A stretch of DNA of 64,000 nucleotides from Nocardiopsis sinuspersici (GCA_008638415.1 VWVT01000022.1:1-64000), one strand, 5' to 3'. Positions 44,217-52,668 are shown, counted from the first letter of the stretch. Made by a program: numbers and translations. Notes: generated by a model not told the origin, from the letters alone.

Positions 44217-45125
44217 ATGAACGCACAGGGACATCCGCCCGCGATCGTGGTGGGCGTGGACGGGACACCCGCCTCCCACGCCGCCTTGATCTGGGCGACC
44301 GAGGAGGCGGCCAGGCGCGGAGCACGGCTGCGGATCGTGCACGGCCTGGGCATGCCGGTGGTGATCGGCGCCTACGGCGGCGCGGGGGGCTTCGCCGTCG
44401 AGGACCTGCGTCAGGCGGGGCACGACCTGCTCGCCGCGGGCGCCGCGTACGTGCACCGGGCCCGGCCCGAGGTGGACGTGGAGACCTCCCTGGCGCCGGA
44501 GGACGCGCCCGCCGTCCTGCTCAAGGAGGCCGGACCCGAGGACGTCATCGTGATGGGGACGCGCGGCCTGGGCGGGATCCGGGCGATCATGCTGGGCTCG
44601 GTCAGCGTGCGGACCTCCTCGCACGCGCCCTGCCCCGTGGTGGTCGTCCCCAACCTGGAGAAGCCGCCGCCGCGCCGGGGCCGCGTCGTGGTGGGAGTGG
44701 ACGGGTCCGACTCCTCCCGCCGAGCACTGCGCTTCGCCCTGCACGAGGCCCTGGTGAGCGGATCGGAGGTCGTGGTGGTCAACAGCTGGCAGGTTCCGCT
44801 GCCCGCGGACGCCGAGTCGCTGGCCGCCGACGCCCGCGCCCTGCACGAGGAGACGTTCGACCGCCAGTCCGAGGAGGTGGTCGCGGGGCTGCTCGCCGAG
44901 GTGGTCGACGACCGGACCGAGCACCTGGAGATCAGCGCGGTCCGGACCCAGGCCAACCCGGTGGACGCCCTGGTGGAGGCGTCCCAGGACGCGGACCTGC
45001 TCGTCGTGGGCTCGCGTGGCCAGGGAGGAGTCCGGGGGCTGGTGATGGGCTCGGTCAGCCAGGGGGTGCTCCAGCACTCCGAGGTGCCCGTCGCCGTCCT
45101 GCCGCCGTACTCCGAGGACGAGTGA
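44217..45125 (+). CDS. Tandem-domain universal stress protein
   Basis: The 302-aa protein has two UspA domains. Each starts with a VVGVDG block (residues 11-17 and about 159-165), and the ATP-binding G-2X-G-9X-G(S) motif appears at GTRGLGGIRAIMLGSVS and GSRGQGGVRGLVMGSVS. It should bind ATP. Actinobacterial double Usp proteins respond to hypoxia, starvation or stress. The next gene is a paralogue, 62 bp downstream. Confidence 0.94.
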   Translation: MNAQGHPPAIVVGVDGTPASHAALIWATEEAARRGARLRIVHGLGMPVVIGAYGGAGGFAVEDLRQAGHDLLAAGAAYVHRARPEVDVETSLAPEDAPAVLLKEAGPEDVIVMGTRGLGGIRAIMLGSVSVRTSSHAPCPVVVVPNLEKPPPRRGRVVVGVDGSDSSRRALRFALHEALVSGSEVVVVNSWQVPLPADAESLAADARALHEETFDRQSEEVVAGLLAEVVDDRTEHLEISAVRTQANPVDALVEASQDADLLVVGSRGQGGVRGLVMGSVSQGVLQHSEVPVAVLPPYSEDE

Positions 45126-45187
45126 CCCGTGCCGCTGCCGCCCGCGGCGGGGTATGTGTCCTGCTGAGAACGCTTTGAGGGGGAACC

Positions 45188-46120
45188 ATGGCAGTCAACG
45201 AGGAGCGCTCGCCCAGGGTGGTCGTGGGGATCGACGGTTCCGACCACTCCTGGGCGGCACTGGACTGGGCGGCCGCCGAGGCCGCGCGCAGGGGTACGCC
45301 GATCCTGGCCGTGTACGCGCTGGGGATGCCGGTGATCGTGTCGGCCGACGCCTGGGCCGGCCGCTTCGAGCCCACCGACGAGATCTCGGACCAGGCCATG
45401 GGGGTGATGAACCGGGTGACCGAGCGCGTCCGCGAACTCCAGCCGTCTGTGGAGGTGGAGACGGACACCGCCCTGGACGAGGCGCCGCTGGCACTGTTGC
45501 GGCACTGCCGTCCCCACGACCTGCTCGTGGTCGGTACACGGGGACTGGGCAGGGTCGCGTCGATGTTCGTGGGCTCGGTCAGCGTCCGGGTGGCGGCCCA
45601 GGCGCACTGCCCCGTCACGGTGGTGCCCTCGAGTGAGGGCAGGCCCGCGACGACCTCCCTGAACCGGGTCGTGGTCGGCGTGGACGGCTCCACACACTCG
45701 CGCAGGGCCCTGGACCTGGCCGTGGACCTGGCGAGCGAGGGCGAAGGCGAGCTCGTCGTGGTCAACAGCTGGGAGGTGCCCTATCCCTACGACCCGGTCG
45801 CGATGACCGCCATGGGCTACGAGCCCCAGGAGAAGATATTCGACCGCAAGTCCGAGGAGCTCGTGGCCGGGATGCTGGCCGACGCCGCCGACGAGCGCCG
45901 CGAGGGCCTCGACGTGGAGGTCAGCGTGGTGCGTACCCAGGACACTCCGGTCAACGCGCTGCTCCGGGCGGCCGAGGGCGCCGACGCCATCGTCGTGGGC
46001 TCCCACGGGCGGGGGGCCGTGCGCGGCCTGATCATGGGCTCGGTCAGCCAGGGCGTGCTGCACCGCTCCGAGATCCCCGTGGTGGTCCTCCCCCGCCGCG
46101 CCGAGGAGGAAGAGGGCTAG
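45188..46120 (+). CDS. Tandem-domain universal stress protein
   Basis: The 310-aa protein has two UspA domains. VVVGIDGSDHSWAALDWA opens domain 1 and VVVGVDGSTHSRRALDLA opens domain 2. ATP-binding motifs are GTRGLGRVASMFVGSVS and GSHGRGAVRGLIMGSVS. It is clearly a duplicate of the upstream gene and shares the SVSQGVL-H-SE ending. A GGGGG site precedes the ATG. Confidence 0.94.
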   Translation: MAVNEERSPRVVVGIDGSDHSWAALDWAAAEAARRGTPILAVYALGMPVIVSADAWAGRFEPTDEISDQAMGVMNRVTERVRELQPSVEVETDTALDEAPLALLRHCRPHDLLVVGTRGLGRVASMFVGSVSVRVAAQAHCPVTVVPSSEGRPATTSLNRVVVGVDGSTHSRRALDLAVDLASEGEGELVVVNSWEVPYPYDPVAMTAMGYEPQEKIFDRKSEELVAGMLADAADERREGLDVEVSVVRTQDTPVNALLRAAEGADAIVVGSHGRGAVRGLIMGSVSQGVLHRSEIPVVVLPRRAEEEEG

Positions 46121-46200
46121 GTTCCGTCTGGTGGACTCGGCCTTGTGCCTGTGCCTGTGCCTGCGGGGGTGGCGAGGGCGCCGACGGGGCTGCCGGAGGT

Positions 46201-46250
46201 CTCGCGGGCGCGCCCGTGAGGTACGGACGGGCGCACCCGCGAGTTCTTTG
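46201..46250 (+). terminator. Terminator after the universal stress genes
   Basis: The 17-bp stem (46201-46217 with 46227-46243, one G-T pair) is followed by TTCTTTG. It lies 80 bp after the second stress protein gene. Confidence 0.85.
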
Positions 46251-46306
46251 TGCCTGCGGCGTCCGAGCACGGGGCGAGGCGCGGCGGAGCCTCAAGGAGA
46301 CACGGC

Positions 46307-46690
46307 CTAGCCGGGCGGCTCGGGCGTGGCGGGGTACTCCAGGCAGAAGGGGTGCCCGGCGGGATCGGCGTAGACACGGAACAGGTCGTCGGGGTCGTCC
46401 TCGACGACCGCCAGGCGCCTGGCTCCGAGCTCCAGCACCCTCTCCTCGGCGGCGTCGATGTCCTCCACCCGGATGTCGAGGTGCATCTGCTGCGGCCGCG
46501 CGGGATCGGGCCACTCGGGCGGCTGGTGGTCCGGTGCGTACTGGAACGCCAGCCGGGGCGGTTCGTGTCCCACCACCACCCAGTGCGCGTCCCTGCGGGT
46601 CACGGGCAGCCCGAGCAGCTCGGCGTAGAAGTCCGCGAGCGCGCTGGGGTCGGGGCAGTCGATGGCCATGGCGCTGACTCGTCCGATCAT
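46307..46690 (-). CDS. Glyoxalase-like VOC-family protein
   Basis: The 127-aa protein starts MIGRVSAMAIDCPDPSALAD. It has two beta-alpha-beta-beta-beta repeats of the vicinal oxygen chelate fold, with AFYAELLGLPV-type helix 1 and HLDIRVEDIDAAEERVLELG in the second half. It ends with DPAGHPFCLEYP, where the Glu is a typical metal ligand. The substrate is unknown; VOC proteins include lyases, dioxygenases and resistance proteins. Confidence 0.9.
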   Translation of the reverse strand: MIGRVSAMAIDCPDPSALADFYAELLGLPVTRRDAHWVVVGHEPPRLAFQYAPDHQPPEWPDPARPQQMHLDIRVEDIDAAEERVLELGARRLAVVEDDPDDLFRVYADPAGHPFCLEYPATPEPPG

Positions 46691-46805
46691 GTCCAGCACC
46701 CTTCCCCGATGCGCCGAAACGATGCGCGGCATGTCGACACGTCCCCAGAGCGACAGGTATCCCCCGCACCGAGATTCTCCGTGCAACTCCGGCCGGTGGT
46801 GCTGC

Positions 46806-47033
46806 CTACCGTTCCCGAACGGTGGAACCGATCCCGGGCTCCGTGCGCGTCAGCCCCCGGTCGCGCAGTCCCGCGAGCGCCTTCTGCGCCGTCGCGGAGG
46901 CCACCTGGAACTCGTCCATGAGCTTGAGTACCGAGGGAACGCGGGCTCCCGGCGGGTACTCACCCGCCCGGATGCGCCTCTCCAGTTCGTCCGCTATCTG
47001 CACCCACCTGGGCAAACCCTCGCGCCACTCCAT
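46806..47033 (-). CDS. Mini GntR-family regulator (wHTH only), second copy
   Basis: The 75-aa protein consists almost wholly of a GntR-type winged helix (RWVQIADELERRIRAGEYPP, then PSVLKLMDEFQVASATAQKA and wing TEPGIGSTV). No effector domain follows. It starts at ATG 47033, 31 bp after the stop of a paralogous mini-GntR gene, probably in one transcript. Confidence 0.88.
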   Translation of the reverse strand: MEWREGLPRWVQIADELERRIRAGEYPPGARVPSVLKLMDEFQVASATAQKALAGLRDRGLTRTEPGIGSTVRER

Positions 47034-47064
47034 GCCGGCAGCTGCACCTCGCTGGTTCGTGAAG

Positions 47065-47316
47065 CTACTTCCGGAACGTGCCGCGCTGGGGCACGGTGAA
47101 CACCAGCCCCTCCTCCACGAGCACGGCGATGGCACGTCGCACCGTGGAGCGGGCGAGGCCGTACTGCTGGGTCAGGTCCGTCTCGCTGGCGATACGGCGA
47201 CCGGCCTCCCAGTCTCCTCGCGCTAGGCGCGCCCGGAGGATGCCTGCCAACTGCTTGTACTCCGTGAGCGGCGCTTCCGGATCGATCTCGGCGTCAGGGT
47301 CGAACTCCATGGACAT
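47065..47316 (-). CDS. Mini GntR-family regulator (wHTH only), first copy
   Basis: The 83-aa protein has an acidic N-terminus (MSMEFDPDAEIDPEAP) and a GntR winged helix (YKQLAGILRARLARGDWEAG, ASETDLTQQYGLARSTVRRA, wing PQRGTFRK). It lacks any ligand domain, so it may dimerise through its N-terminus or pair with the neighbour. It is divergent from the 47480 gene across a region with strong candidate operators. Confidence 0.9.
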   Translation of the reverse strand: MSMEFDPDAEIDPEAPLTEYKQLAGILRARLARGDWEAGRRIASETDLTQQYGLARSTVRRAIAVLVEEGLVFTVPQRGTFRK

Positions 47317-47351
47317 GAAGCTATTCGTGTCGACTCAACCTCCCTCCAAGG

Positions 47352-47392
47352 GATACGTATCTCTACGTATAGATACAAGGGAATACAAGGGA
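47352..47392. promoter_or_regulatory. Candidate operators between the mini-GntR genes and their divergent neighbours
   Basis: A perfect 10-bp palindrome GATACGTATC (47352-47361) is followed by TCTACGTATAGA (47362-47373). Two tandem ATACAAGGGA units follow (47373-47382, 47383-47392). The section is much richer in A/T than its surroundings. GntR proteins commonly bind such GTAT...ATAC elements, so this is a likely autoregulatory site. Confidence 0.65.
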
Positions 47393-47479
47393 GTACTATG
47401 GAGCCCCCGCGCACAGCGGGACCCCGCGACGCGCGCTAACGCGTCCGGGGCCGTGGTCAACGCTTTCGGGAGCGCCGAC

Positions 47480-47824
47480 ATGCACCACCTTATGGCTCTG
47501 TTGTCCCTATTCCTGCGAGTGATCCGCCCAACACGGGGGCTCCACGCCGCGCCGCTCGTCCTCACCCGCGAACTGCGTGCGGAAGCCCGCAGGCGCCGCG
47601 TCTCCCGGGTGCGCCGCTTTGTGGCCGACCTCGGGACCGTCGCGAGCGTGCCGGTTCCCCCGGCCCCCGCTCCGCGCCCGGCTCCGGGCGACACCCCACG
47701 GGAGTCCCTGCCCGTGGTCGACCCTCCGGAGGCCTTCGTGCGCGGGTACTACATGGACTATGAGATCCGCCAGCGCCGTTCCCCGGGTGGGGACCTCCCG
47801 CTGCACCTGGGGGCGGTCGCATGA
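47480..47824 (+). CDS. Conserved small Arg/Pro-rich hypothetical protein (114 aa)
   Basis: The protein is read from ATG 47480 (MHHLMALLSLFLRVIRPTRG); ATG 47492 is an alternative. It has a short hydrophobic N-terminus, a basic middle (LRAEARRRRVSRVRRF), a Pro-rich stretch (VPVPPAPAPRPAPG) and a C-terminus with VRGYYMDYEIRQRR. Similar genes sit next to small DNA-binding regulators in actinomycetes; no function is known. Its stop overlaps the next start (ATGA). Confidence 0.7.
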   Translation: MHHLMALLSLFLRVIRPTRGLHAAPLVLTRELRAEARRRRVSRVRRFVADLGTVASVPVPPAPAPRPAPGDTPRESLPVVDPPEAFVRGYYMDYEIRQRRSPGGDLPLHLGAVA

Positions 47825-48075
47825 GCACGCCGCTCCCCTGGGGCGCTCCCGAACCGGACCTCCCCACCGGGCTGTACGACTCCCTGTCCGAGGCGCTCCG
47901 GTCCCGTCCGCGCCATGCCGGTGAGGCCCATACGGCGCTGCGCGAGGCCGACCGGCTGCTGTCGCTGCTGGACACCCACCTGCGCGCGGGTGGGCTGCCT
48001 CCGGAACCCTGGCGGTTCGCCGGTCACGACCGCGGAGAGCAGCGGCTGAGGGTGTCCGGCTCAGAGCGCACATAG
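47821..48075 (+). CDS. Small hypothetical protein (84 aa)
   Basis: The 84-aa protein starts MSTPLPWGAPEPDLPTGLYD. An amphipathic helical middle (HAGEAHTALREADRLLSLLD) suggests a coiled coil or helical bundle. It is translationally coupled by four bases to the preceding gene. I recognise the pair as recurring in actinomycetes but know of no function. Confidence 0.7.
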   Translation: MSTPLPWGAPEPDLPTGLYDSLSEALRSRPRHAGEAHTALREADRLLSLLDTHLRAGGLPPEPWRFAGHDRGEQRLRVSGSERT

Positions 48076-48295
48076 CACCGTGTTCCGGACCTGTGTCACG
48101 GGACCGACGGAGCCATGTGCAACCATGTTCGCCGGGTCGCGCCTCGGCGCTTTCCTCGGCGGCCGAGGCAGCCTGTCGTGACGAGCGCAGGCGGACCCCT
48201 CAGAGACCCCCGTGTGCCCTGACGTCTCTTCGAGACCACGGCGGCCAGGGCACGCGGGCCTTTCCCCGGCTCCTCGACACCGCCATGGCCGATGC

Positions 48296-48538
48296 CTACG
48301 GAGCGGGTTTCTCTTCCGTGGGAGGGGAAGCCTGGTGTGCGAGGAAGTCACGGCGTTCACGGTTGTACGCTCTGATCCCCACAGCCAGGTGGAAGATCCA
48401 CATGCAGGTCCAGAACGCCGCCATGATGTTGACCTGACCTTCGGTCACCCATGTCAGTACCGCACATACTCCTCCAAGCAGCACGGCGAGGGCGGGAACG
48501 GTGACCGGCCAGCGGGCTGGAGGTGTGGTGGTACTCAT
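48296..48538 (-). CDS. Small membrane protein (80 aa)
   Basis: The protein is read from ATG 48538 (MSTTTPPARW). It has two predicted membrane helices (about residues 11-29 and 34-54), a basic loop (RAYNRERRDF) and a Pro/Glu-rich tail. No family is recognised. Confidence 0.65.
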   Translation of the reverse strand: MSTTTPPARWPVTVPALAVLLGGVCAVLTWVTEGQVNIMAAFWTCMWIFHLAVGIRAYNRERRDFLAHQASPPTEEKPAP

Positions 48539-48716
48539 CGGGTGGGGGCTCCCGCTCTCTGCCGTTGGGGCGCTCTGATACCGACTCCTACCGGTAAGAC
48601 GACCCGGGCCGGGCGGATCGCGCAACCCCTGGTTCCCGGACGCACCGAGGGCCGGTGTTCCCGGTCCGTTGACGCCTGACGCGCCACGGCCCGGGCCCAC
48701 CGGCCCCCGGTCTCTG

Positions 48717-48805
48717 CGGAGGGTGTGGGATTTGAACCCACGAAGCCCCGTCAAGGACTTGGTGCTTTTCAAGAGCACTGCACTCGGCCGCTATGCGAAC
48801 CCTCC
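48717..48805 (-). tRNA. tRNA-Ser (anticodon TGA)
   Basis: The 89-nt class II tRNA has acceptor stem GGAGGGT/ACCCTCC, anticodon loop TCTTGAAA (TGA), a long variable arm, and TTCAAAT in the T loop. CCA is not encoded. A GGCGGAGA/TCTCCGCC inverted repeat (48807-48827) lies directly upstream of its 5' end. Confidence 0.96.
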
Positions 48806-49109
48806 AGGCGGAGAGGAGATCTCCGCCAGTCATGGTAGCCCACAGCCCCGCGTGCGCGAGGAGGCCATCGCCGGGCTGGCCGCGGGCGAGCGTCCGGGCT
48901 CCCCGTCGAGGCCGATCCGCGCACCGGAGACGGCACCGTCACCGGCGGCACGAGCCTCGTCTGGACGCTGCGCCCCGACCGGAAGCAGCACCTCACGGGC
49001 CCCATGTCACCGCCTCCGGCCGGACCGCGTTTCCGTCGGTCCTGCCAGGGGCGATTGTCGGTACGGCTGGGTACGTTGTCGGCAACAACAGCTACGAGGA
49101 GGCCTCACC
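48806..49109. other. Intergenic region between tRNA-Ser and dnaN
   Basis: This 304-bp stretch holds no convincing gene. It contains the short inverted repeat next to tRNA-Ser and ends with GAGGAGG, the ribosome site of dnaN. Promoters for both divergent genes should lie here; no clear consensus is visible. Confidence 0.5.
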
Positions 49110-50264
49110 GTGAAACTTCGAGTGGACCGCGACGCGTTCGCCGAGGCGGTCGCCTGGACGGCCCGGGCCCTGCCCACCCGGCCCGCCGTCCCGGTACTCG
49201 CGGGGATCCGCCTGGAGCTCTCCTCCGACGGTTCCACCCTGCACCTGTCCGGGTTCGACTACGAGATCTCCACCCGCGCCTCGGTGGAGGTCCTCTCCGA
49301 GGACCCCGGCTCCGCCCTCGTACCCGGTCGCCTCCTGGCCGAGATCGTGCGCAACCTGCCGTCCGGGTCGGTGCACATCGACACCGACGGCTCCAGACTG
49401 CTGATCTCCGGGGGTGCGGCGCGCTTCACCCTCATCACCATGCCGCTGGAGGACTACCCCACCCTGCCCGGCATGCCAGGTCGCATCGGCTCGGTCTCCG
49501 CCGACGCCTTCGCCGCCGCCGTGCGCCAGGTGGCCCCGGCCGCCAGCCGCGACGACACCCTGCCCATGCTCACCGGCGCCTACCTCGACTTCACCGGCGA
49601 CACCCTGAGGGTGGTCGCCACCGACCGCTACCGCATCGCCGTGCGCGAGCTGTGGTGGAGCCCCGAGGACCAGGGCATCGACGTCTCCGCCCTGGTGCCC
49701 GCGCGCACGCTCAGCGACACCGTGCGCGGCCTCCTCACCCGGTCCAACGTGGACATCGCCCTGTCCACGAGCAGTGTGGGCGAGGGCGTCAGCCTGTCCC
49801 CGGGCGAGGGCATGATCGGCTTCGAGAACGGCGAGCGCCGCACCACCACCCGGCTGATCGACAGCGAGTTCGTCAAGTACGCCGCCTGGTTCCCCAAGGA
49901 GTTCTCCGCCCGCGCCGAGGTGGCCGTGGCGCCGCTGATGGAGGCGGTCAAGCGCGTGGCGCTGGTCGCCGACCGCAACACCCCGCTGCGCCTGGCCTTC
50001 TCCGGAAGCGAGGTCGTGCTGGAGGCGGGCTCGGGCGAGGACGCCCAGGCGATGGAGGCGATCGGGGTCGGCTACGAGGGCGACCCGATACGGCTGGCCT
50101 TTCGCCCCGACTACCTCATGGACGGGCTGTCGGGGATGGAGGGCGACACCGCGCACCTCAACTTCACCGAGCCGACCAAACCCGCGGTGTTCACCGACGC
50201 GCCGGCCAAGGAGGGCGAGGAGCCGTCCTTCCGTTATCTGGTTCAGCCTTTGCGGGTGTCCTGA
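49110..50264 (+). CDS. dnaN: DNA polymerase III beta subunit (sliding clamp), dnaA-unlinked copy
   Basis: The 384-aa clamp starts at GTG 49110 after GAGGAGG. It has the three-domain layout with MKLRVDRDAFAEAVAWTARA, TRPAVPVLAG, YRIAVREL and a C-terminal RYLVQPLRV in place of the usual YLLMPVR/P. Full length and no damage suggest it works. dnaN normally follows dnaA; here the upstream gene is tRNA-Ser and the downstream gene is unrelated, so it is probably a second clamp for repair, plasmid or stress replication. DnaA-box repeats lie directly downstream. Confidence 0.92.
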   Translation: MKLRVDRDAFAEAVAWTARALPTRPAVPVLAGIRLELSSDGSTLHLSGFDYEISTRASVEVLSEDPGSALVPGRLLAEIVRNLPSGSVHIDTDGSRLLISGGAARFTLITMPLEDYPTLPGMPGRIGSVSADAFAAAVRQVAPAASRDDTLPMLTGAYLDFTGDTLRVVATDRYRIAVRELWWSPEDQGIDVSALVPARTLSDTVRGLLTRSNVDIALSTSSVGEGVSLSPGEGMIGFENGERRTTTRLIDSEFVKYAAWFPKEFSARAEVAVAPLMEAVKRVALVADRNTPLRLAFSGSEVVLEAGSGEDAQAMEAIGVGYEGDPIRLAFRPDYLMDGLSGMEGDTAHLNFTEPTKPAVFTDAPAKEGEEPSFRYLVQPLRVS

Positions 50265-50302
50265 ACTGGGGTTTTGGTCCCTTTCTCTGCCGGACCGCCA
50301 CG

Positions 50303-50347
50303 TTATCCACAGAGTTATCCACAGGAAGTCGATCTTCCTGTGGATAA
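50303..50347. promoter_or_regulatory. Three exact DnaA boxes, two in a perfect inverted repeat
   Basis: TTATCCACA occurs at 50303-50311 and 50315-50323 and in reverse at 50339-50347. The last two are the ends of a perfect 14-bp inverted repeat (50315-50328 with 50334-50347) with a 5-base loop. A weaker TGTGGAAAA lies at 50452-50460. Exact consensus boxes at this density are rare by chance in such GC-rich DNA. The palindrome could also fold as a terminator for dnaN. Confidence 0.7.
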
Positions 50348-50483
50348 CCCGGGGTAACACCCTCGCGAAACACCCGAACCGCCCCCGTTGAACCCTCGCA
50401 TTTCGGCTCTGACATGCGAAAACAGCCACGGGAGCGGTTCTGTGCACAGCCTGTGGAAAACTTTTCGCCGCAGTCGAAAAGGA

Positions 50484-51311
50484 CTACTCGTTCTCGGTCA
50501 GCGTGGAGGACCCACCACGGGTCACGGGGGTCTCCAGACCGAGTTCGGCCTGACGTCCCCGCCGGTAGCCCGCCCGATATCCCGCGGGACTGTGCGTGCG
50601 CTCGGGGCGGTGCTTGCGCAGTTGCGGGAACTGCTTCTGGAACTCCTCGGTCACCCGGTGCACGTCGTCCTTCAGCACCAGCTCCGCGCCGCGCACGGAG
50701 TCCACGCCCTCCACCGGCCCTCCGGCCTCGTCGGCCGTGGCCATCTCCTGCAACCGAGTCCGGAACTCGCGGATGCGCTCGGCCACCGCCTGCCCGTAGG
50801 CACGCACGAACGACCGGTAGTAGCGCTTGCGCTCGGTCTCCAGCTCCGAGCGCGTGTAGTTGCGCAGTTCCCGGATGTCGGTCACGTGTGAGGAGCTCAT
50901 GAACTTCGCCGAGGCCTCCATCTGCATGGAGATCGAGGGCAGCAGAATCCGCAGTGCCTCCAGCGCGTTCACCGTGCCCACCAGGATGATGACGCGTTCG
51001 GTGTTCTCCGAGGTGTTGCCCCGTACCGCGGACTGACAGCCGTAGGCGGCGGCGATGTCGGCCAGCGCCCGCACCCGCGCCTTACCGTGGCCCCCCAGCC
51101 CCGGCACGGTGTAGTCCATGCGGCTGATCGTGTCCGGCTCCTCGCCCCTCTCAGCGCGGGCTTCGGCCTCGGCGATCGCGTGGCGGGTCATCAGCTCGGC
51201 GGCCTTGGCGGTGAACGCCTGGCTCTCGGCATCAGTAACCGCGGGGTCCTCCGCCATGCGGAGGAGCCCGCGGACCCGCTCGACCATCTTCTGACGAGCA
51301 GATTCAGTCAT
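50484..51311 (-). CDS. DUF2786 domain protein
   Basis: The 275-aa protein is read from ATG 51311 (MTESARQKMVERVRGLLRMA). DUF2786 covers residues 1-45 (ESQAFTAKAAELMTRHAI). A mixed domain (about 75-200) carries CQSAVRGN and VGTVNALEALRILLPSI, and the C-terminus is helical and basic with AGYRAGYRRGRQAELG. The family is widespread in actinobacteria and phages, function unknown. It is convergent with dnaN across the DnaA-box region. Confidence 0.85.
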   Translation of the reverse strand: MTESARQKMVERVRGLLRMAEDPAVTDAESQAFTAKAAELMTRHAIAEAEARAERGEEPDTISRMDYTVPGLGGHGKARVRALADIAAAYGCQSAVRGNTSENTERVIILVGTVNALEALRILLPSISMQMEASAKFMSSSHVTDIRELRNYTRSELETERKRYYRSFVRAYGQAVAERIREFRTRLQEMATADEAGGPVEGVDSVRGAELVLKDDVHRVTEEFQKQFPQLRKHRPERTHSPAGYRAGYRRGRQAELGLETPVTRGGSSTLTENE

Positions 51312-51373
51312 CGGCGCCCGGTTGCTCCCGTAGGTGAGTGTCTGGCTCCCGCCTTGGGCGGAAAACACCGAGC

Positions 51374-51799
51374 CTAGGCGTTCTTGTCCCCAACCACCAT
51401 CGCGATGAGTCCCACGGTGATCCAGATCGCCGCCGCGACGAACAGTCCGCCGAAGACACCGCCGATGATCGAACCCGTGAAGATGCTGACGAGGGCGTAG
51501 CCCGCACCGCCGATTCCGGCGGGCACGGCCGCGTACCGGAACGGGTAGGAGGCCGCGTAGCGCCTGCCCCGGCGGTCGGACTTCCTGCCCATCACGCCGC
51601 CCACGCCGCCGATCAGGGAGAAGAAGATCACTGCGGCGGTCAGCCCGGAGGCGATGGCACCGAGGCCGGAGCCCAGGTTGAGGAGGAAGAAGAGGGCCCC
51701 GCCGGCCGCGCCGCCCAGCACGGAGGTGGTCCAGGGCCAGATCATCGTCGCCGAGGCGACGGGAGTGAAGGCGTTACCGCGCTCCAGCGTCATGTCCAC
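51374..51799 (-). CDS. Small polytopic membrane protein (141 aa)
   Basis: The protein has four predicted membrane helices in two pairs separated by a basic loop (GRKSDRRGRRYAA). Gly-rich helices such as SVLGGAAGGALFFLLN and SIIGGVFGGLFVAAAIWI occur. Start ATG 51799 or 51793. No family is recognised. It lies just upstream of the DUF2786 gene on the same strand and may be co-transcribed. Confidence 0.7.
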   Translation of the reverse strand: MDMTLERGNAFTPVASATMIWPWTTSVLGGAAGGALFFLLNLGSGLGAIASGLTAAVIFFSLIGGVGGVMGRKSDRRGRRYAASYPFRYAAVPAGIGGAGYALVSIFTGSIIGGVFGGLFVAAAIWITVGLIAMVVGDKNA

Positions 51800-52155
51800 T
51801 GCTCCAGTCGAATAGCGTGACGACCGCTCTTCGCCGGGCGGTCCTCTCCAGCATGCAAGGCCGGGGCCTCGAGCACATCAGGGCTCGTCCCTGACATTCC
51901 CCCTACCTGCGTGCAGTATCCCGACAACGTCCGGGACGGGCCGCCTGGTTCCCCTCAGGACCCTGGTTCTGGTTTCGGGTCGTGTGTATATCCGGCTTTC
52001 ACGTGTCCGATACTCCATGCCCGACCCGTACGCGTCCGTCGTGGAGGGCCCGAAGCGTACGCGGGCCGCTTCACCGCCGGCCGGTCCCGCCCGGTCGGGG
52101 ACCGGGCCCGGCCCGTACGCGGGACCGCTCCGCACGGGACCGGAGAAGCCCGGGG
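51800..52155. other. Intergenic region with G/C hairpins
   Basis: No gene is apparent. A hairpin at 52081-52105 (CCGGTCCC with GGGACCGG) and a longer one around GCGTACGCGGGCC lie beyond the stop codon of the Nudix gene and probably act as its terminator. The left part likely holds the promoter of the membrane protein gene. Confidence 0.5.
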
Positions 52156-52668
52156 TCAGTCGGCGGCGGAGGCGCCCGGGTCGCCCGTCCTCCCCGCGGT
52201 CGCGGCGGCCAGGTCCGCGCACAGGTACGGCCAGGCGGTGCGGAACGCGGGCAGCAGGGGAAGCGACTCGGCCGAGCGCACCGGCACCCAGCGCACCTCC
52301 CGGCTCTCGGAGTTGCCGGGCCGGAACGGCGTCAGCTCCGGCAGCCGCGCCAGGAACGTGTCGTAGCGCCACACGTTCAGGTCCTGCTCGTGCACGCCCA
52401 GCAGGGTGTACTCGGCCAGTTCACCGTCGACCTCCTCCCGGAACTCGCGCACGGCGGCCTCCAGGGGCGTCTCGTCCCGGTTCCGGGCGCCCCCGGGGAT
52501 GCCCCAGGTACCGCCCATGTGGGTCCACCCGGCCCGGTGCTGGAGCAGTACGTGGCCGTTCCCGGCCATGTCGGTGGCGTACAGCAGCAGACCGGCCGCG
52601 CCGTAGATTCCCCACCTGCGGGATCCGTCCGGCAGGCTCACCCAGCCGTTTCCGTCGCCGTCCAGCAT
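52156..52668 (-). CDS. Nudix hydrolase
   Basis: The 170-aa protein is read from ATG 52668, with GGAGGA just upstream. The Nudix box runs from GGARNRDETPLEAAVRE to FREEVDGEL, keeping the metal-binding REFREE glutamates but with Asp where the consensus Gly normally stands and Gly one place later. MGGTWGIPGGA precedes it. It should hydrolyse a nucleoside diphosphate derivative; the substrate is unknown. Confidence 0.9.
   Translation of the reverse strand: MLDGDGNGWVSLPDGSRRWGIYGAAGLLLYATDMAGNGHVLLQHRAGWTHMGGTWGIPGGARNRDETPLEAAVREFREEVDGELAEYTLLGVHEQDLNVWRYDTFLARLPELTPFRPGNSESREVRWVPVRSAESLPLLPAFRTAWPYLCADLAAATAGRTGDPGASAAD

Noticed and set aside
41865..45077. 1070-aa reverse-strand frame
   Set aside because: It is antisense to the ParA-like ATPase and first universal stress gene; low-complexity Arg/Gly/His composition and no domain.
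46806..47316. A single GntR gene broken by a frameshift
   Set aside because: The two products are paralogous complete winged helices rather than two halves of one protein, and each has its own start.
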